Positions 41,764 to 50,805 of a DNA stretch of 64,000 nt are shown here, in pieces. The notes under the pieces were generated by a model that had not been told where the DNA came from, made no database searches, and saw only the letters and a list, made by a program, of their open reading frames with translations. This DNA is from Farysia itapuensis. Lineage: Eukaryota; Basidiomycota; Ustilaginomycetes; Ustilaginales; Ustilaginaceae. The DNA is taken from positions 62,001-126,000 of the forward strand of contig JALBYC010000019.1 in NCBI GenBank assembly GCA_023212645.1, written 5' to 3'. Within the stretch, counting starts at the first letter, position 1. The number at the start of each line of letters is the position of its first letter. Made by a program: the position numbers and the translations under genes.

Positions 41764-44700
41764 ATGGACCCAGACGGCCTTTTCGACTTCTTGACCCCGT
41801 CAGGGAGTACCAAGAAGACGGATTCTCCTGCTTCTGCTTCTCCATCGAAGAAGCATAAGAAAAGGAATAAGTCAGCCACGCCTGATACTGCCTCTGCGGA
41901 CAACGCCGGGATTTCACCTGAGCATAATGTCAAGACCAACGGCAGCGCATCTGAGCCGGGACCATCCAAGCGGCAGAAGGTGGTGACAGCCTCAGCAACG
42001 CAACCCGTGCCGACGGTAGTCACTGACGAGTTTGTCGCTCAAGCTTCTCAGACAATTCCTGCTGATGGTGGACTCGCGCCCGGTCCGGACGATACTCAAG
42101 AGCACGACGCTTCTTCTGTTGCGTCCGCAAAGCAGATGCACGTCACACATTCCGTCCGACATCAAGTAGCTTTGCCTCCCAAATATCCTTACGTCCCTCT
42201 TTCCCAGCATGTTCCGGTCGACCCTCCAGCAAAGTCTTACAAATTCGAGCTTGACCCGTTCCAACGCAACTCAGTCTCTTGTATCGAGCGTAACGAGTCT
42301 GTACTTGTATCGGCGCATACATCAGCAGGAAAAACTGTCGTTGCCGAGTACGCTATCGCGCAGTGCCTCAAGAACGGCCAGCGAGTCGTCTACACATCCC
42401 CCATCAAGGCACTGTCCAATCAAAAGTTCCGCGAGATGTCGGCTGAATTCGGCGATGTTGGTCTCATGACGGGTGATGTGACCATCAACCCTTCCGCGTC
42501 ATGCCTCGTCATGACCACAGAGATCCTGCGATCAATGCTGTACCGAGGCTCGGAAATCATGCGTGAGGTCGCCTGGGTCATTTTCGATGAAATTCACTAC
42601 ATGCGAGACAAGGAGCGTGGCGTCGTGTGGGAAGAAACAATCATTCTGCTGCCGCGAAAAGTCCGGTATGTATTCTTGTCCGCCACCATTCCCAACGCCA
42701 TGCAGTTTGCCGAATGGATCGCCCACACGCATGCACAGCCGTGCCACGTTGTCTACACTGATTTCCGACCCACTCCACTTCAACACTATCTTTTCCCTCA
42801 AGGCGGCGAAGGCATTCACCTTGTCGTGGATGAACGAGGTACATTTCGCGAAGACAACTTCCAGAAAGCGATGGGCGCCCTCGCAGATGGCCGGGGTGAA
42901 GATGTCGCTGATCCGAACGCTGGAGGCGGCAAGCGCAAGGGACAAGTCAAAAAGGGCGGCGCGGGAGGAAAGAAAGGCCCGTCCGATATCTACAAGATTG
43001 TGAAAATGATCATGGTCAAGAACTACAATCCCGTCATTGTTTTCGCCTTCTCCAAGAGGGAGTGCGAAGCGCTTGCTTTACAGATGAGCAAACTCGAGTT
43101 CAACACAGACGATGAGAAGGAGATGGTATCGACCGTCTTTTCCAACGCTATTAACGCGCTTTCGGAAGAAGATCGCGGCTTGCCTCAGATCGAACACATC
43201 CTGCCACTTCTCCGCAGAGGTATCGGAATCCATCACGGTGGTTTGCTGCCCATTCTCAAGGAAGTTATCGAAATTCTTTTTCAGGAGGGTCTCATCAAGG
43301 TGCTCTTTGCGACGGAAACATTCTCTATTGGTCTCAACATGCCTGCCAAGACAGTCGTATTCACAGCCGTACGCAAATGGGACGGCAAAGAGTTTCGCAA
43401 TCTGACTTCGGGAGAGTTCATCCAGATGTCAGGTCGTGCAGGACGACGTGGTCTTGATGATCGAGGTATTGTCATCATGATGTTTGACGAAAAGCTCGAA
43501 CCTGCTTCCGCCAAGACCATGGTCAAGGGCGAAGCGGATCGTCTCAATTCGGCCTTCCATCTCGGCTACAACATGATTCTAAACCTCATGCGTGTCGAAG
43601 GAATTTCGCCCGAGTACATGCTGGAACGATGTTTCTTCCAGTTCCAGAACGCCGCATCCGTCCCAGCCCTCGAAGCAGAAAAAGATGCCGCCGAGCAAGA
43701 ACGTGACAGTATCAAAGTCGAACGTGAGGAAGACGTCGCAGAGTACTACGACTTGCAAAAGCAACTCGAATCTCTACGCAAGGATGTGCAAAACGTCACC
43801 ACCCACCCTCAGTACGTGCTGCCCTTCCTGCAACCGGGACGACTAGTCCATGTGCGGCATGAGGACCTCGACTTCGGCTGGGGTGCAGTCGTGTCGTACG
43901 AAAAGCGCTTGCCTAATACTCCGAACAAGCGCGGTCCAGTCATTGACGCAAATGCGCCGCCGCAGAACCACTACATCGTCGATGTGCTGCTGCAATGTGC
44001 GCCAGGCGCCGGCACGGATCCGAAAGCCGGAGCTGGAGGATTTCTCCCGTGTCCTGAGGGCAAGAAAAGTGAGATGGCCGTTGTTCCAGTACTCTTGTCC
44101 ACCATCCAGGCCTTGTCTGGTATCCGAATCTTTTTGGCCAAAGACCTTCGTCCCACCGAGCCAAGAGATACGGTGCGCAAGAATTTGTCTGAAGTGCGAC
44201 GCCGCTTTCCCAAGGGCGTGCCACTTCTTGATCCCGTCAAAGACATGAAGATCACCGACGAGACCTTTGCCCACTTGCTTGAAAAGATCTCCATCCTGGA
44301 CAGCAAAGTATCGTCTTCGAGTCTCAAGTCTGAGCCGAAGCTCGACGAGCTCTACGCAGCGTATGCCAAGAAGCAGCAGGCGGACGAAGTCGTGCAGCAA
44401 ATTTCGCAAAAGATTGCCGCGGCACATTCGGTCTTACAGCTGGACGAGCTCAAACACCGAAAGCGAGTGCTGCGTCGACTTGGATTCACCACCTCTGAGG
44501 GTGTTGTGGAGAAGAAGGGTCGTGTCGCATGCGAGATCTCAACGGGCGATGAGCTTTTGCTCACTGAGATGATCTTCAATGGTGTCTTTAACGATCTCAC
44601 CCCTCCTCAGTGTGCAGCTTTGCTGTCATGCTTTGTGTTTGGCGAAAAGTCAGCGTCGCAAACACGTTTGAAGGAAGAATTGGCCGCTCCACTGCGCATT

Positions 44701-45033
44701 ATGCAGGAAACGGCGCGTCGGATCGCTCGCGTTTCGATCGAATCTAAACTACCGCTCGTAGAAGAGGAGTACGTCGCCGGGTTCAAGGTGGAGCTGATGG
44801 ACCTGGTCATGCAGTGGTGCAACGGTGCCAAATTCGCCGAGATCTGCAAGCTCACAGACGTCTTCGAAGGCTCGATCATCCGATGTTTCCGCCGTTTGCA
44901 GGAACTGATCCGCCAACTCGTCCAAGCTGCCAAAGCCATCGGGAACGAGCACTTGGCAGACAAGTTTGAGCAGTCTCTCGCAAAGCTCGAACGAGAGGGC
45001 AGTATCATCTTCTCACCTTCTTTGTACCTCTAG
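41764..45033 (+). CDS. MTR4: Exosome-associated RNA helicase MTR4/DOB1
   Basis: Ski2-like DExH helicase that feeds RNA to the nuclear exosome, alone or in TRAMP. From the first ATG the product is 1089 residues. It has a disordered N-terminus, Walker A AHTSAGKT (184-191), the DEIH box (275-278), the motif III SATIPN, the FAFSKREC segment typical of the family, and motif [12 protein letters not shown]. An arch/KOW insert follows, containing [24 protein letters not shown]. The C-terminal helical DSHCT domain ends [16 protein letters not shown] Lys/Gly-rich insert near residue 390 ([18 protein letters not shown]) is the only unusual stretch. Intronless. Confidence 0.97.
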   Translation: MDPDGLFDFLTPSGSTKKTDSPASASPSKKHKKRNKSATPDTASADNAGISPEHNVKTNGSASEPGPSKRQKVVTASATQPVPTVVTDEFVAQASQTIPADGGLAPGPDDTQEHDASSVASAKQMHVTHSVRHQVALPPKYPYVPLSQHVPVDPPAKSYKFELDPFQRNSVSCIERNESVLVSAHTSAGKTVVAEYAIAQCLKNGQRVVYTSPIKALSNQKFREMSAEFGDVGLMTGDVTINPSASCLVMTTEILRSMLYRGSEIMREVAWVIFDEIHYMRDKERGVVWEETIILLPRKVRYVFLSATIPNAMQFAEWIAHTHAQPCHVVYTDFRPTPLQHYLFPQGGEGIHLVVDERGTFREDNFQKAMGALADGRGEDVADPNAGGGKRKGQVKKGGAGGKKGPSDIYKIVKMIMVKNYNPVIVFAFSKRECEALALQMSKLEFNTDDEKEMVSTVFSNAINALSEEDRGLPQIEHILPLLRRGIGIHHGGLLPILKEVIEILFQEGLIKVLFATETFSIGLNMPAKTVVFTAVRKWDGKEFRNLTSGEFIQMSGRAGRRGLDDRGIVIMMFDEKLEPASAKTMVKGEADRLNSAFHLGYNMILNLMRVEGISPEYMLERCFFQFQNAASVPALEAEKDAAEQERDSIKVEREEDVAEYYDLQKQLESLRKDVQNVTTHPQYVLPFLQPGRLVHVRHEDLDFGWGAVVSYEKRLPNTPNKRGPVIDANAPPQNHYIVDVLLQCAPGAGTDPKAGAGGFLPCPEGKKSEMAVVPVLLSTIQALSGIRIFLAKDLRPTEPRDTVRKNLSEVRRRFPKGVPLLDPVKDMKITDETFAHLLEKISILDSKVSSSSLKSEPKLDELYAAYAKKQQADEVVQQISQKIAAAHSVLQLDELKHRKRVLRRLGFTTSEGVVEKKGRVACEISTGDELLLTEMIFNGVFNDLTPPQCAALLSCFVFGEKSASQTRLKEELAAPLRIMQETARRIARVSIESKLPLVEEEYVAGFKVELMDLVMQWCNGAKFAEICKLTDVFEGSIIRCFRRLQELIRQLVQAAKAIGNEHLADKFEQSLAKLEREGSIIFSPSLYL

Positions 45034-45182
45034 TCAGCCTTGTAATTACAATTGCGATGACCATATGCACACACACATTTTGGTGTCATCTTTTTCGAAC
45101 AAAAACTTCGAAAACATACGAGCAGCTTCTTTTTGCATCTTCAAAGCTTACGGTGTGTTGCCACGGATGAGTTAAAGCGATT

Positions 45183-45660
45183 TTAATGCTTGTTGCAGCG
45201 TACATCTTCGGCCCCTTCAATGCGGCACCACGTATCGCTGCCAGGCACGATGCAATTCTTGTGACCAGAGCCCATCAGGATATCAAATCGCTAAAATAAT
45301 CACAACAAAAAGGAGTCATAAAAATTGAAACACAAACATGACAGATAAAGGCTGGCGAGTACTTACAGCTTTGGCGCTCTCGTTGTCCAGAGGAGGATCA
45401 GGCTGATCCGAGATCGACATGAGCCACAACTGTCCGTTTCCAGACTGGTATTTGGGGTCGACACAGTAGTCGATCGTGGTAAAGGTTGTGCTTTCGGTGC
45501 TTCGCATAAATTTTCGATGCCCGTTGCAGCCCTGAACGTCCCAGCTCGGGTTGGCAATGTAGCAGCGTGCGACGGGTGTCTTTTGAGACAGAGTTTGCGC
45601 GGAAAGGGCAAGACACGTGGCGATGAAAAGGCCGGCCCAGCTTGAAATCGAGTTGATCAT
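45183..45660 (-). CDS. Small secreted cysteine-rich protein (candidate effector)
   Basis: I model two exons, 45660-45367 and 45290-45183, with a 76-nt phase-0 intron, giving 133 residues. A signal peptide is evident at 1-25 (hydrophobic core SSWAGLFIATCLALSAQTL). The remainder has six cysteines at 33, 45, 66, 111, 120 and 130, three of them in exon 2, compatible with three disulfides. No transmembrane segment or known domain follows. A TATA box lies 55-61 bp upstream of the ATG. Smut fungi encode many small secreted proteins that act in the plant, but no family could be recognised here, so host function is a guess. Neighbours are housekeeping genes, not other small secreted proteins. Confidence 0.75.
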
Positions 45661-46130
45661 CGTGACGGCGGCTCTTTAAGTGGATGGGAGAGAGGTCACT
45701 TGAATGCTTCTGCTCTTATATGCTTGCTGCCCCCTCCCCTGAACATAGCAGCACCAACGCTGGCCCAGTACCCCTACCCTCCCACTGGGTGATTGTTGGC
45801 AGCAGCAACATGCTCCCACAATATAATTGCGGCACAGATCGTGACCCGAATGTGAATAGCCCCCTGCAGACGTGCATGGTAGTGGGCGAACGTGCCACAA
45901 TCAGCATGCACGCAAAAGCCGCTGGGCTTTGACAATTCATCTAGCAAGCTCGGCACCACACTCGTCGCAGCGTCAGCAGTTGTGAATTGCAAGTCTCTGC
46001 CTTTTCCCGTGAGATCTATTCTACTGGTCTGGTATCGAGAATGGTGCCCGACGTGACCACGACTACAATAGCCAGCGCAGATCCGAACCAGACTCAGCTG
46101 TTCTCCAGATCAGTTCCTGTCCTGCTTGTA
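45661..46130. promoter_or_regulatory. Promoter region of the small secreted protein gene
   Basis: A 470-bp gap up to the stop of the phosphoesterase gene. ATATAAG (minus strand) occurs at 45715-45721, implying a very short 5' leader for the gene whose ATG is at 45660. The rest contains short ORFs on both strands with no family resemblance. I see no other gene. Confidence 0.55.
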
Positions 46131-49100
46131 TCATTGTTCTGATTTCGCGCGGGCGATGTCGACCAATCGTCCGTCAACCAGCGGCGAGATGAAAGCCAAG
46201 TTCGTGTTGTCTTCCTCTTTGCCACTGTCTTTGTCGGCGTCTGAGCCGGCGGCGGCAGAGTTGACTTGCGCACGCAGCTTGTCCATCTCCTCCTTGTCTA
46301 GCTTGAAGGATGTCTGTACCTCGCCGTGTCCTTTCATGCCGCCATGACGATCGTGCTGTCCGCTGGAGTTGGCCGTGCTGTTCACTGAGTCATCCGTGCG
46401 CTCGATAGCGTCTAGCTCCAGATTGGCCTGCCGCGTAATGTAGCTTTCGAGTGTTTCCAGTAGCTTTTGCTGGTCCTCCAGACCGAGATCTTGGCCTCCA
46501 GGAAGGTCTTTGGCTGCGTTCTGCAATCGCTCGAAGGCCTTTTTGAGCTCTTTGGAGCGTCGGACAATCTCCTGTGACAGTTGCGTCGGCTTGACATTCT
46601 TGGCGACGTTTCGTGTAGATCCGGGCGCGCCACCGCTCCCAGCGGTCAGGAAGGCCAGTGTGGCATCCTCCTCTCCTTCGTCCATGGCCATACTGCCCAA
46701 TGCAATGTTTGCCCCGTTCTCTCCTTCCCTCTCCTGCTGATCGGTGGAGGCATTAGAATCGCTATTGAGGTGAGAATCATCCGCGTTGAAAAGGCTATGT
46801 TCGTCCGCCGATGCACGAGTGACCAGTGCCAATAGGTCTTTGATCTGTGTCAGGAGACGCGGCGCGAGAGAAGGATCAAACAGATCCGAGTCGATCGATG
46901 CGCCATCTGCATCACGGTCCTCATCGTCGTACTTGACCCGCTTTGCAGCAGGCAGACCTGTTGAGCTGTCAGACGAAGCTGTATTTGATGGCACAGCACC
47001 TGCGGCGCTGTGTTCTTGCTCGACCTTGCCAGGTGATGTCTCAGATGGTGCGTTGAAACGGCGAGAGACACTGTCGTACTTGGAGTGATGCTCGGATCCT
47101 CCTACATGCAAAGCATCTCGGAACCCACCGGGAGACTGATCGACGACCATGCGCCAGATGTCTTCGTCCCCTGCCGTACCTGCTCGAGCCCGTCCTTTGA
47201 CGGGAGTAGAGTGTGCATGTGCGCCACCACCGTTCTGCTTCAAGGTCTGCTTGAGCAGAGTCAAGGACCTCGCCCGAGTGAGCGCCAGACGCGTACGCTT
47301 GCTCAACGTTTTATGGTCGATACCTTGTCTTCCACGGCCGTTCTCCTCGCCGTCCTCGCCTTCCTTCGCGTTGGAATTCGACGCCGCTTCTTGTGCATCG
47401 AGTCGTTTGATCTGGTTCATGCGCCAGATGTAGCTTGCTCCCAGCAAAAATTTGCGCACAATTGCCGACATCAGCTGTCCATTCTCGTGATCGATCACAA
47501 ACTCTCCTCGCGAAAGGGCTTCGAACCCATCGTAGCCTTCCGATAGATACTCTCGCGTGACTACACGGTATGTCTTGTCCATGTCAATGGGCCCTTTGGA
47601 GCGCAGAGCGGGTCTGTGGACATCCACTTCGTATCCTCCTGGAACTTTGGTCACCGAGTATCTGCGTAGTTTGTGAGCAGACTGACCATTACCAGCGTCG
47701 TGCTCATCGTCTACATCCATGCTGTCCGAGTCTGGACGAGATTCTTGATGAGAAGGCGTGTCCAAGGGGTTGTCCAGCAGTTCGACACTGACCAGTCGTT
47801 TGCCTGGCGGTTTGGAAGAGTCCCACTTGACCATAAGACCGGCGACTTGGGGGAATCGACCCTCTTGCTTTGGATACATTGAGAATCCATTTTCCAGCGC
47901 ATCCCAGATATCCTGACCCTTGAGCTCCTTGCAAACTACAGCGTCCTCGAAGGGCAAAATTTCGAGAATGTCTGACAGGGCAACTTTGCCCGGACCGTAG
48001 ATCTGATCACCACGAAGACTGCCACCACAGATAATGGCACAATCGACCTCTCGCGACTCTGCCGGTCGCTTGTCAGCCAGTTCGCCACGGTTGTCTCGTT
48101 CACGAAGCACCTCTTCGTAGCTGTTCATGAGCACATCGGCGACAAAGTTGCCAAATGCAGACTCGTCCGTTCTGACCTTTTCGGATCGAACGTCCCATGG
48201 AGTGAGGGTATAGGCGACGCTCTGGCCTGTTGAGGACGAGATCTTGGCCATGAGATTGTCGAGCATTGTCTTGAGTTCGGACGACGTTGGGTCAGACGGT
48301 GAAGTTCGGTGCCGCTTCACGCTGAGCGACTTGATCGTTCTTTTGCGAATGGCGGAGTTGTTCTTGGGCGAGAGCTCGAGCTTGAGCTCAGACAGATCCC
48401 GAAAATCTGTCCCAGACTTTACTACCATTGCGTTCTTGTCCTTTTCTGTTCCTGGTTCACCTTTGCTGTATTCTTGCCCTTCGTAGTGTGATGCGCCATT
48501 GCCAATGTAGTAGATGTGGTCGTGACCGCCAAGGACAAGGTCAATGCCGTGGCTGTTTGCGTCAGGTTCAGAAGTGGCGCCAATCTCGTTGCAGAAATCA
48601 ATGTCGTTCGGCAATCGGCTGTGGGTAATAGCAATGACTAGTTCGCAGGCTTCTCCCTTGGGATCACGAAGCTGTTGACTGAGTTTGACGGCGGTCTTGG
48701 CCATGTTGCGGTACACGAAACCTTCTGGAAACGACGGCACGGTAGCGATCCACTCTTGCTCCACAATTCCGATGCATCCTACTTTGACTCCTTCGACCGT
48801 GGTCGTCCAATAACGTAGCGTGCCGTCCACCTGAGAATCATCGTCTTGAAGGTCCTGGTCCCAATTTGCCTCCTTTGACTTGCATTTTGATCGATCAACT
48901 ACGTTGGTAAAGAGCCAGGGAAAATTGGTCTGACCCATGAGCGTCTGCAGATGGGGAAAGCCAAAGTCCCAGTCGTGATTACCGAGACAAGCGCAATCGA
49001 GATTCATAGCATTGATGACGGGGATGAGATGTGTTCCACGAGTGACACTTGACTCGACCGAGGGGGAGAAGAGATCTCCACTGAAGAGAACCAGACCTTT

Positions 49101-49319
49101 GCGCTTGCGGCTTTGCGAGTGAGCAGTCCAGTCTCTAGGACCATCGTCTGACGATGGGGGCGGCAAGTTGGCCAAGTCGGATGGCTCCCCCCACGTTTCT
49201 CGAATCGACTGAATCTTTGCAGCGAACTGATCAGCGCCAATAGTGCCTCCCGTGGCCTTGTCTTTCTGGCGCACGCGATAGACATCGTTGAAATGCAGGA
49301 TGGGGAGCGTGACTGACAT
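46131..49319 (-). CDS. 5'-nucleotidase / calcineurin-like phosphoesterase family protein
   Basis: The 1062-residue intronless product has an N-terminal metallophosphoesterase domain: LHFNDVYRV (residues 8-16), the FSGDLFSPS metal motif near 78, LGNHDWDFG near 115, and GHDHIYYIGNG. The 5'-nucleotidase C-terminal domain follows at about 350-600 (ESAFGNFVADVLMNSY, GGSLRGDQIYGPGKVALSDILEILPFED). The first motif has Tyr where UshA-type enzymes have His after Asp-Val. The last 430 residues are disordered, acidic and Ser-rich with a short coiled coil near 930. No signal peptide is seen, so a cytosolic nucleotidase or phosphodiesterase is likely; the substrate is unknown. Confidence 0.88.
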   Translation of the reverse strand: MSVTLPILHFNDVYRVRQKDKATGGTIGADQFAAKIQSIRETWGEPSDLANLPPPSSDDGPRDWTAHSQSRKRKGLVLFSGDLFSPSVESSVTRGTHLIPVINAMNLDCACLGNHDWDFGFPHLQTLMGQTNFPWLFTNVVDRSKCKSKEANWDQDLQDDDSQVDGTLRYWTTTVEGVKVGCIGIVEQEWIATVPSFPEGFVYRNMAKTAVKLSQQLRDPKGEACELVIAITHSRLPNDIDFCNEIGATSEPDANSHGIDLVLGGHDHIYYIGNGASHYEGQEYSKGEPGTEKDKNAMVVKSGTDFRDLSELKLELSPKNNSAIRKRTIKSLSVKRHRTSPSDPTSSELKTMLDNLMAKISSSTGQSVAYTLTPWDVRSEKVRTDESAFGNFVADVLMNSYEEVLRERDNRGELADKRPAESREVDCAIICGGSLRGDQIYGPGKVALSDILEILPFEDAVVCKELKGQDIWDALENGFSMYPKQEGRFPQVAGLMVKWDSSKPPGKRLVSVELLDNPLDTPSHQESRPDSDSMDVDDEHDAGNGQSAHKLRRYSVTKVPGGYEVDVHRPALRSKGPIDMDKTYRVVTREYLSEGYDGFEALSRGEFVIDHENGQLMSAIVRKFLLGASYIWRMNQIKRLDAQEAASNSNAKEGEDGEENGRGRQGIDHKTLSKRTRLALTRARSLTLLKQTLKQNGGGAHAHSTPVKGRARAGTAGDEDIWRMVVDQSPGGFRDALHVGGSEHHSKYDSVSRRFNAPSETSPGKVEQEHSAAGAVPSNTASSDSSTGLPAAKRVKYDDEDRDADGASIDSDLFDPSLAPRLLTQIKDLLALVTRASADEHSLFNADDSHLNSDSNASTDQQEREGENGANIALGSMAMDEGEEDATLAFLTAGSGGAPGSTRNVAKNVKPTQLSQEIVRRSKELKKAFERLQNAAKDLPGGQDLGLEDQQKLLETLESYITRQANLELDAIERTDDSVNSTANSSGQHDRHGGMKGHGEVQTSFKLDKEEMDKLRAQVNSAAAGSDADKDSGKEEDNTNLAFISPLVDGRLVDIARAKSEQ

Positions 49320-49628
49320 CTTGACGCGCTTGTGGGAAGCTGTCTAGGATCGTCTCGAGTAGCCGGTTCTTCTCAAAGAATCTCCGCCCGTGCATGACAG
49401 CGTGATGCCGCGATGCCGCGGAACGAAAAATCGCGATCTGACATGATCTTCCCATTTTCGCATATGGCCATATGGCCATCTGGCCATATGGACATATCGT
49501 GCATATCATCGACGGTGCATCGGATATTGGATCAACACCATCACAGCGCTTGCAGACACGCATCCAGTGATCATCGCCTTGCGAGCTTAGTCCAGCGCCC
49601 GCAGGTCGCAGGGGAGGGCAACACAAGA
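49320..49628. promoter_or_regulatory. Divergent promoter between phosphoesterase and SNARE genes
   Basis: A 309-bp gap with the ATATGGCC octamer array at 49462-49497, roughly midway between the two ATGs (143 bp from the left one, 132 bp from the right one). No gene seen. Confidence 0.5.
49462..49497. repeat. Tandem palindromic octamer ATATGGCC
   Basis: There are two exact copies (49462-49477), one copy with a T-to-C change at its third base (ATATGGCC becomes ATCTGGCC, 49478-49485), one ending GGAC (49486-49493) and a remnant ATAT. Overlapping units create the perfect palindromes CATATGGCCATATG and GGCCATATGGCC. Confidence 0.9.
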
Positions 49629-50472
49629 ATGTCGCGCGATCCATACCATGATTTTGCTTCGGATCTTCGAGCCTCTCTGTCATCGGCACGCTCCTTGTGC
49701 CAAGTATACCAGGACCAGATCGGACAAGCATCCTCACAATCCGGATCGTCTTCCCGGCGAGCCTCTACAGATGTCGGGTCAGCACATGACCGCCTGTGCG
49801 ACGCAATCGAAGGCTTACGGCAGGACGTTGAGGATGTCAAGCAAAGTGTGCTGGTGGTAGAGCGTAGTGGTGCAGAACGATTTGGAGTCTCTCCCGACGA
49901 GCTGGTCCGCCGCAAAAAGTTTGTAGAAGAATGCGAGGCCGAGATCAAAGTAAGTGTACACTGTGCGAGACCTAGATCCACTGGCTGACAAAGATTGGAC
50001 CGCAGTCATTATCCAGGATAGCGGAGACAAAACCAACAGGAGGGAGCAGTGGCCGACAGAAGGGTGGTTACGACGCAGTAAAGATGGACGACGCGGACGA
50101 GGATGCAACAGAAGCATTTGAGAGAGAACAACAGCAGGTATGTACATCACTCAGTGAAAGCATGTTTGGGCCGACACTCATCCTTTTCTACAGGTTCTGA
50201 TGTCACGGCAGGACAACACTCTGGACGCTATCGGCTCAACGTTGGTCAATCTACGGTCACAAGCGGGCATGATGGGTCAAGAAATTGGCGAGCAAATCGA
50301 GATAATCGATGCATTCGACGGCGAAGTGGAACAGAGTCAAGGGCGACTGTCGAAAGCGATGCGCAAGATGGACGCCGTCGTGCGTATAGGCGACGAGAAG
50401 CTGGGTGGTTGGTGTGTCTGGATCCTGATCATGGTATTGTTCCTGCTTCTACTTGTCGTCATCTTGGTATAA
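49629..50472 (+). CDS. TLG1: Endosome/TGN Qc-SNARE of the Tlg1 / syntaxin-6 type
   Basis: I model three exons, 49629-49949, 50006-50137 and 50194-50472, with two 56-nt introns in phase 0, giving 243 residues. The N-terminal part (about 5-100) is a syntaxin-6-like helical bundle starting DPYHDFASDLRASL. The SNARE helix occupies about 150-210 (MSRQDNTLDAIGSTLVNLRSQAGMMG then EIGEQIEIIDAFDGEVEQS). The protein ends in one C-terminal membrane anchor of about 20 hydrophobic residues (WILIMVLFLLLLVVILV). The tail-anchored layout and the conserved EIGEQ(I/L)E segment support a Qc-SNARE for retrograde endosome-to-Golgi traffic. Confidence 0.92.
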
Positions 50473-50805
50473 CAGCGACTTGTGCTGGCATTGCAACCAG
50501 AGTGCGGAGCGGACATGAGCATTCACATTTACTTCCGCGTTGCGTGTGTGTGTCGTGTGTGGGGAAAGGGCCTGCCAAATGGATTTCCTCCACCCGCTTT
50601 GAGATTTTGAGGCATTTTCGTGATTTTCGGGTTTGAAAGGAATCATCCGACTGGACAGATTTGCTCGTCAAGACACTCACACTTTTGCATCTCTGTGGCT
50701 AGTCGAACGCCTATGCTTCACGTCATGCTAGCACAGTATAAGTAAGCGACAATCGAGCCAGAATCAGTACGGCACGCTTCATCGCAGTTGAGCTGCGCCG
50801 CGAGC
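50473..50805. promoter_or_regulatory. Promoter of the EH-like protein gene
   Basis: A 333-bp gap between the SNARE stop and the next ATG. TATAAGTA at 50737-50744, about 62 bp before the ATG, is a good TATA candidate. No gene seen. Confidence 0.45.
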
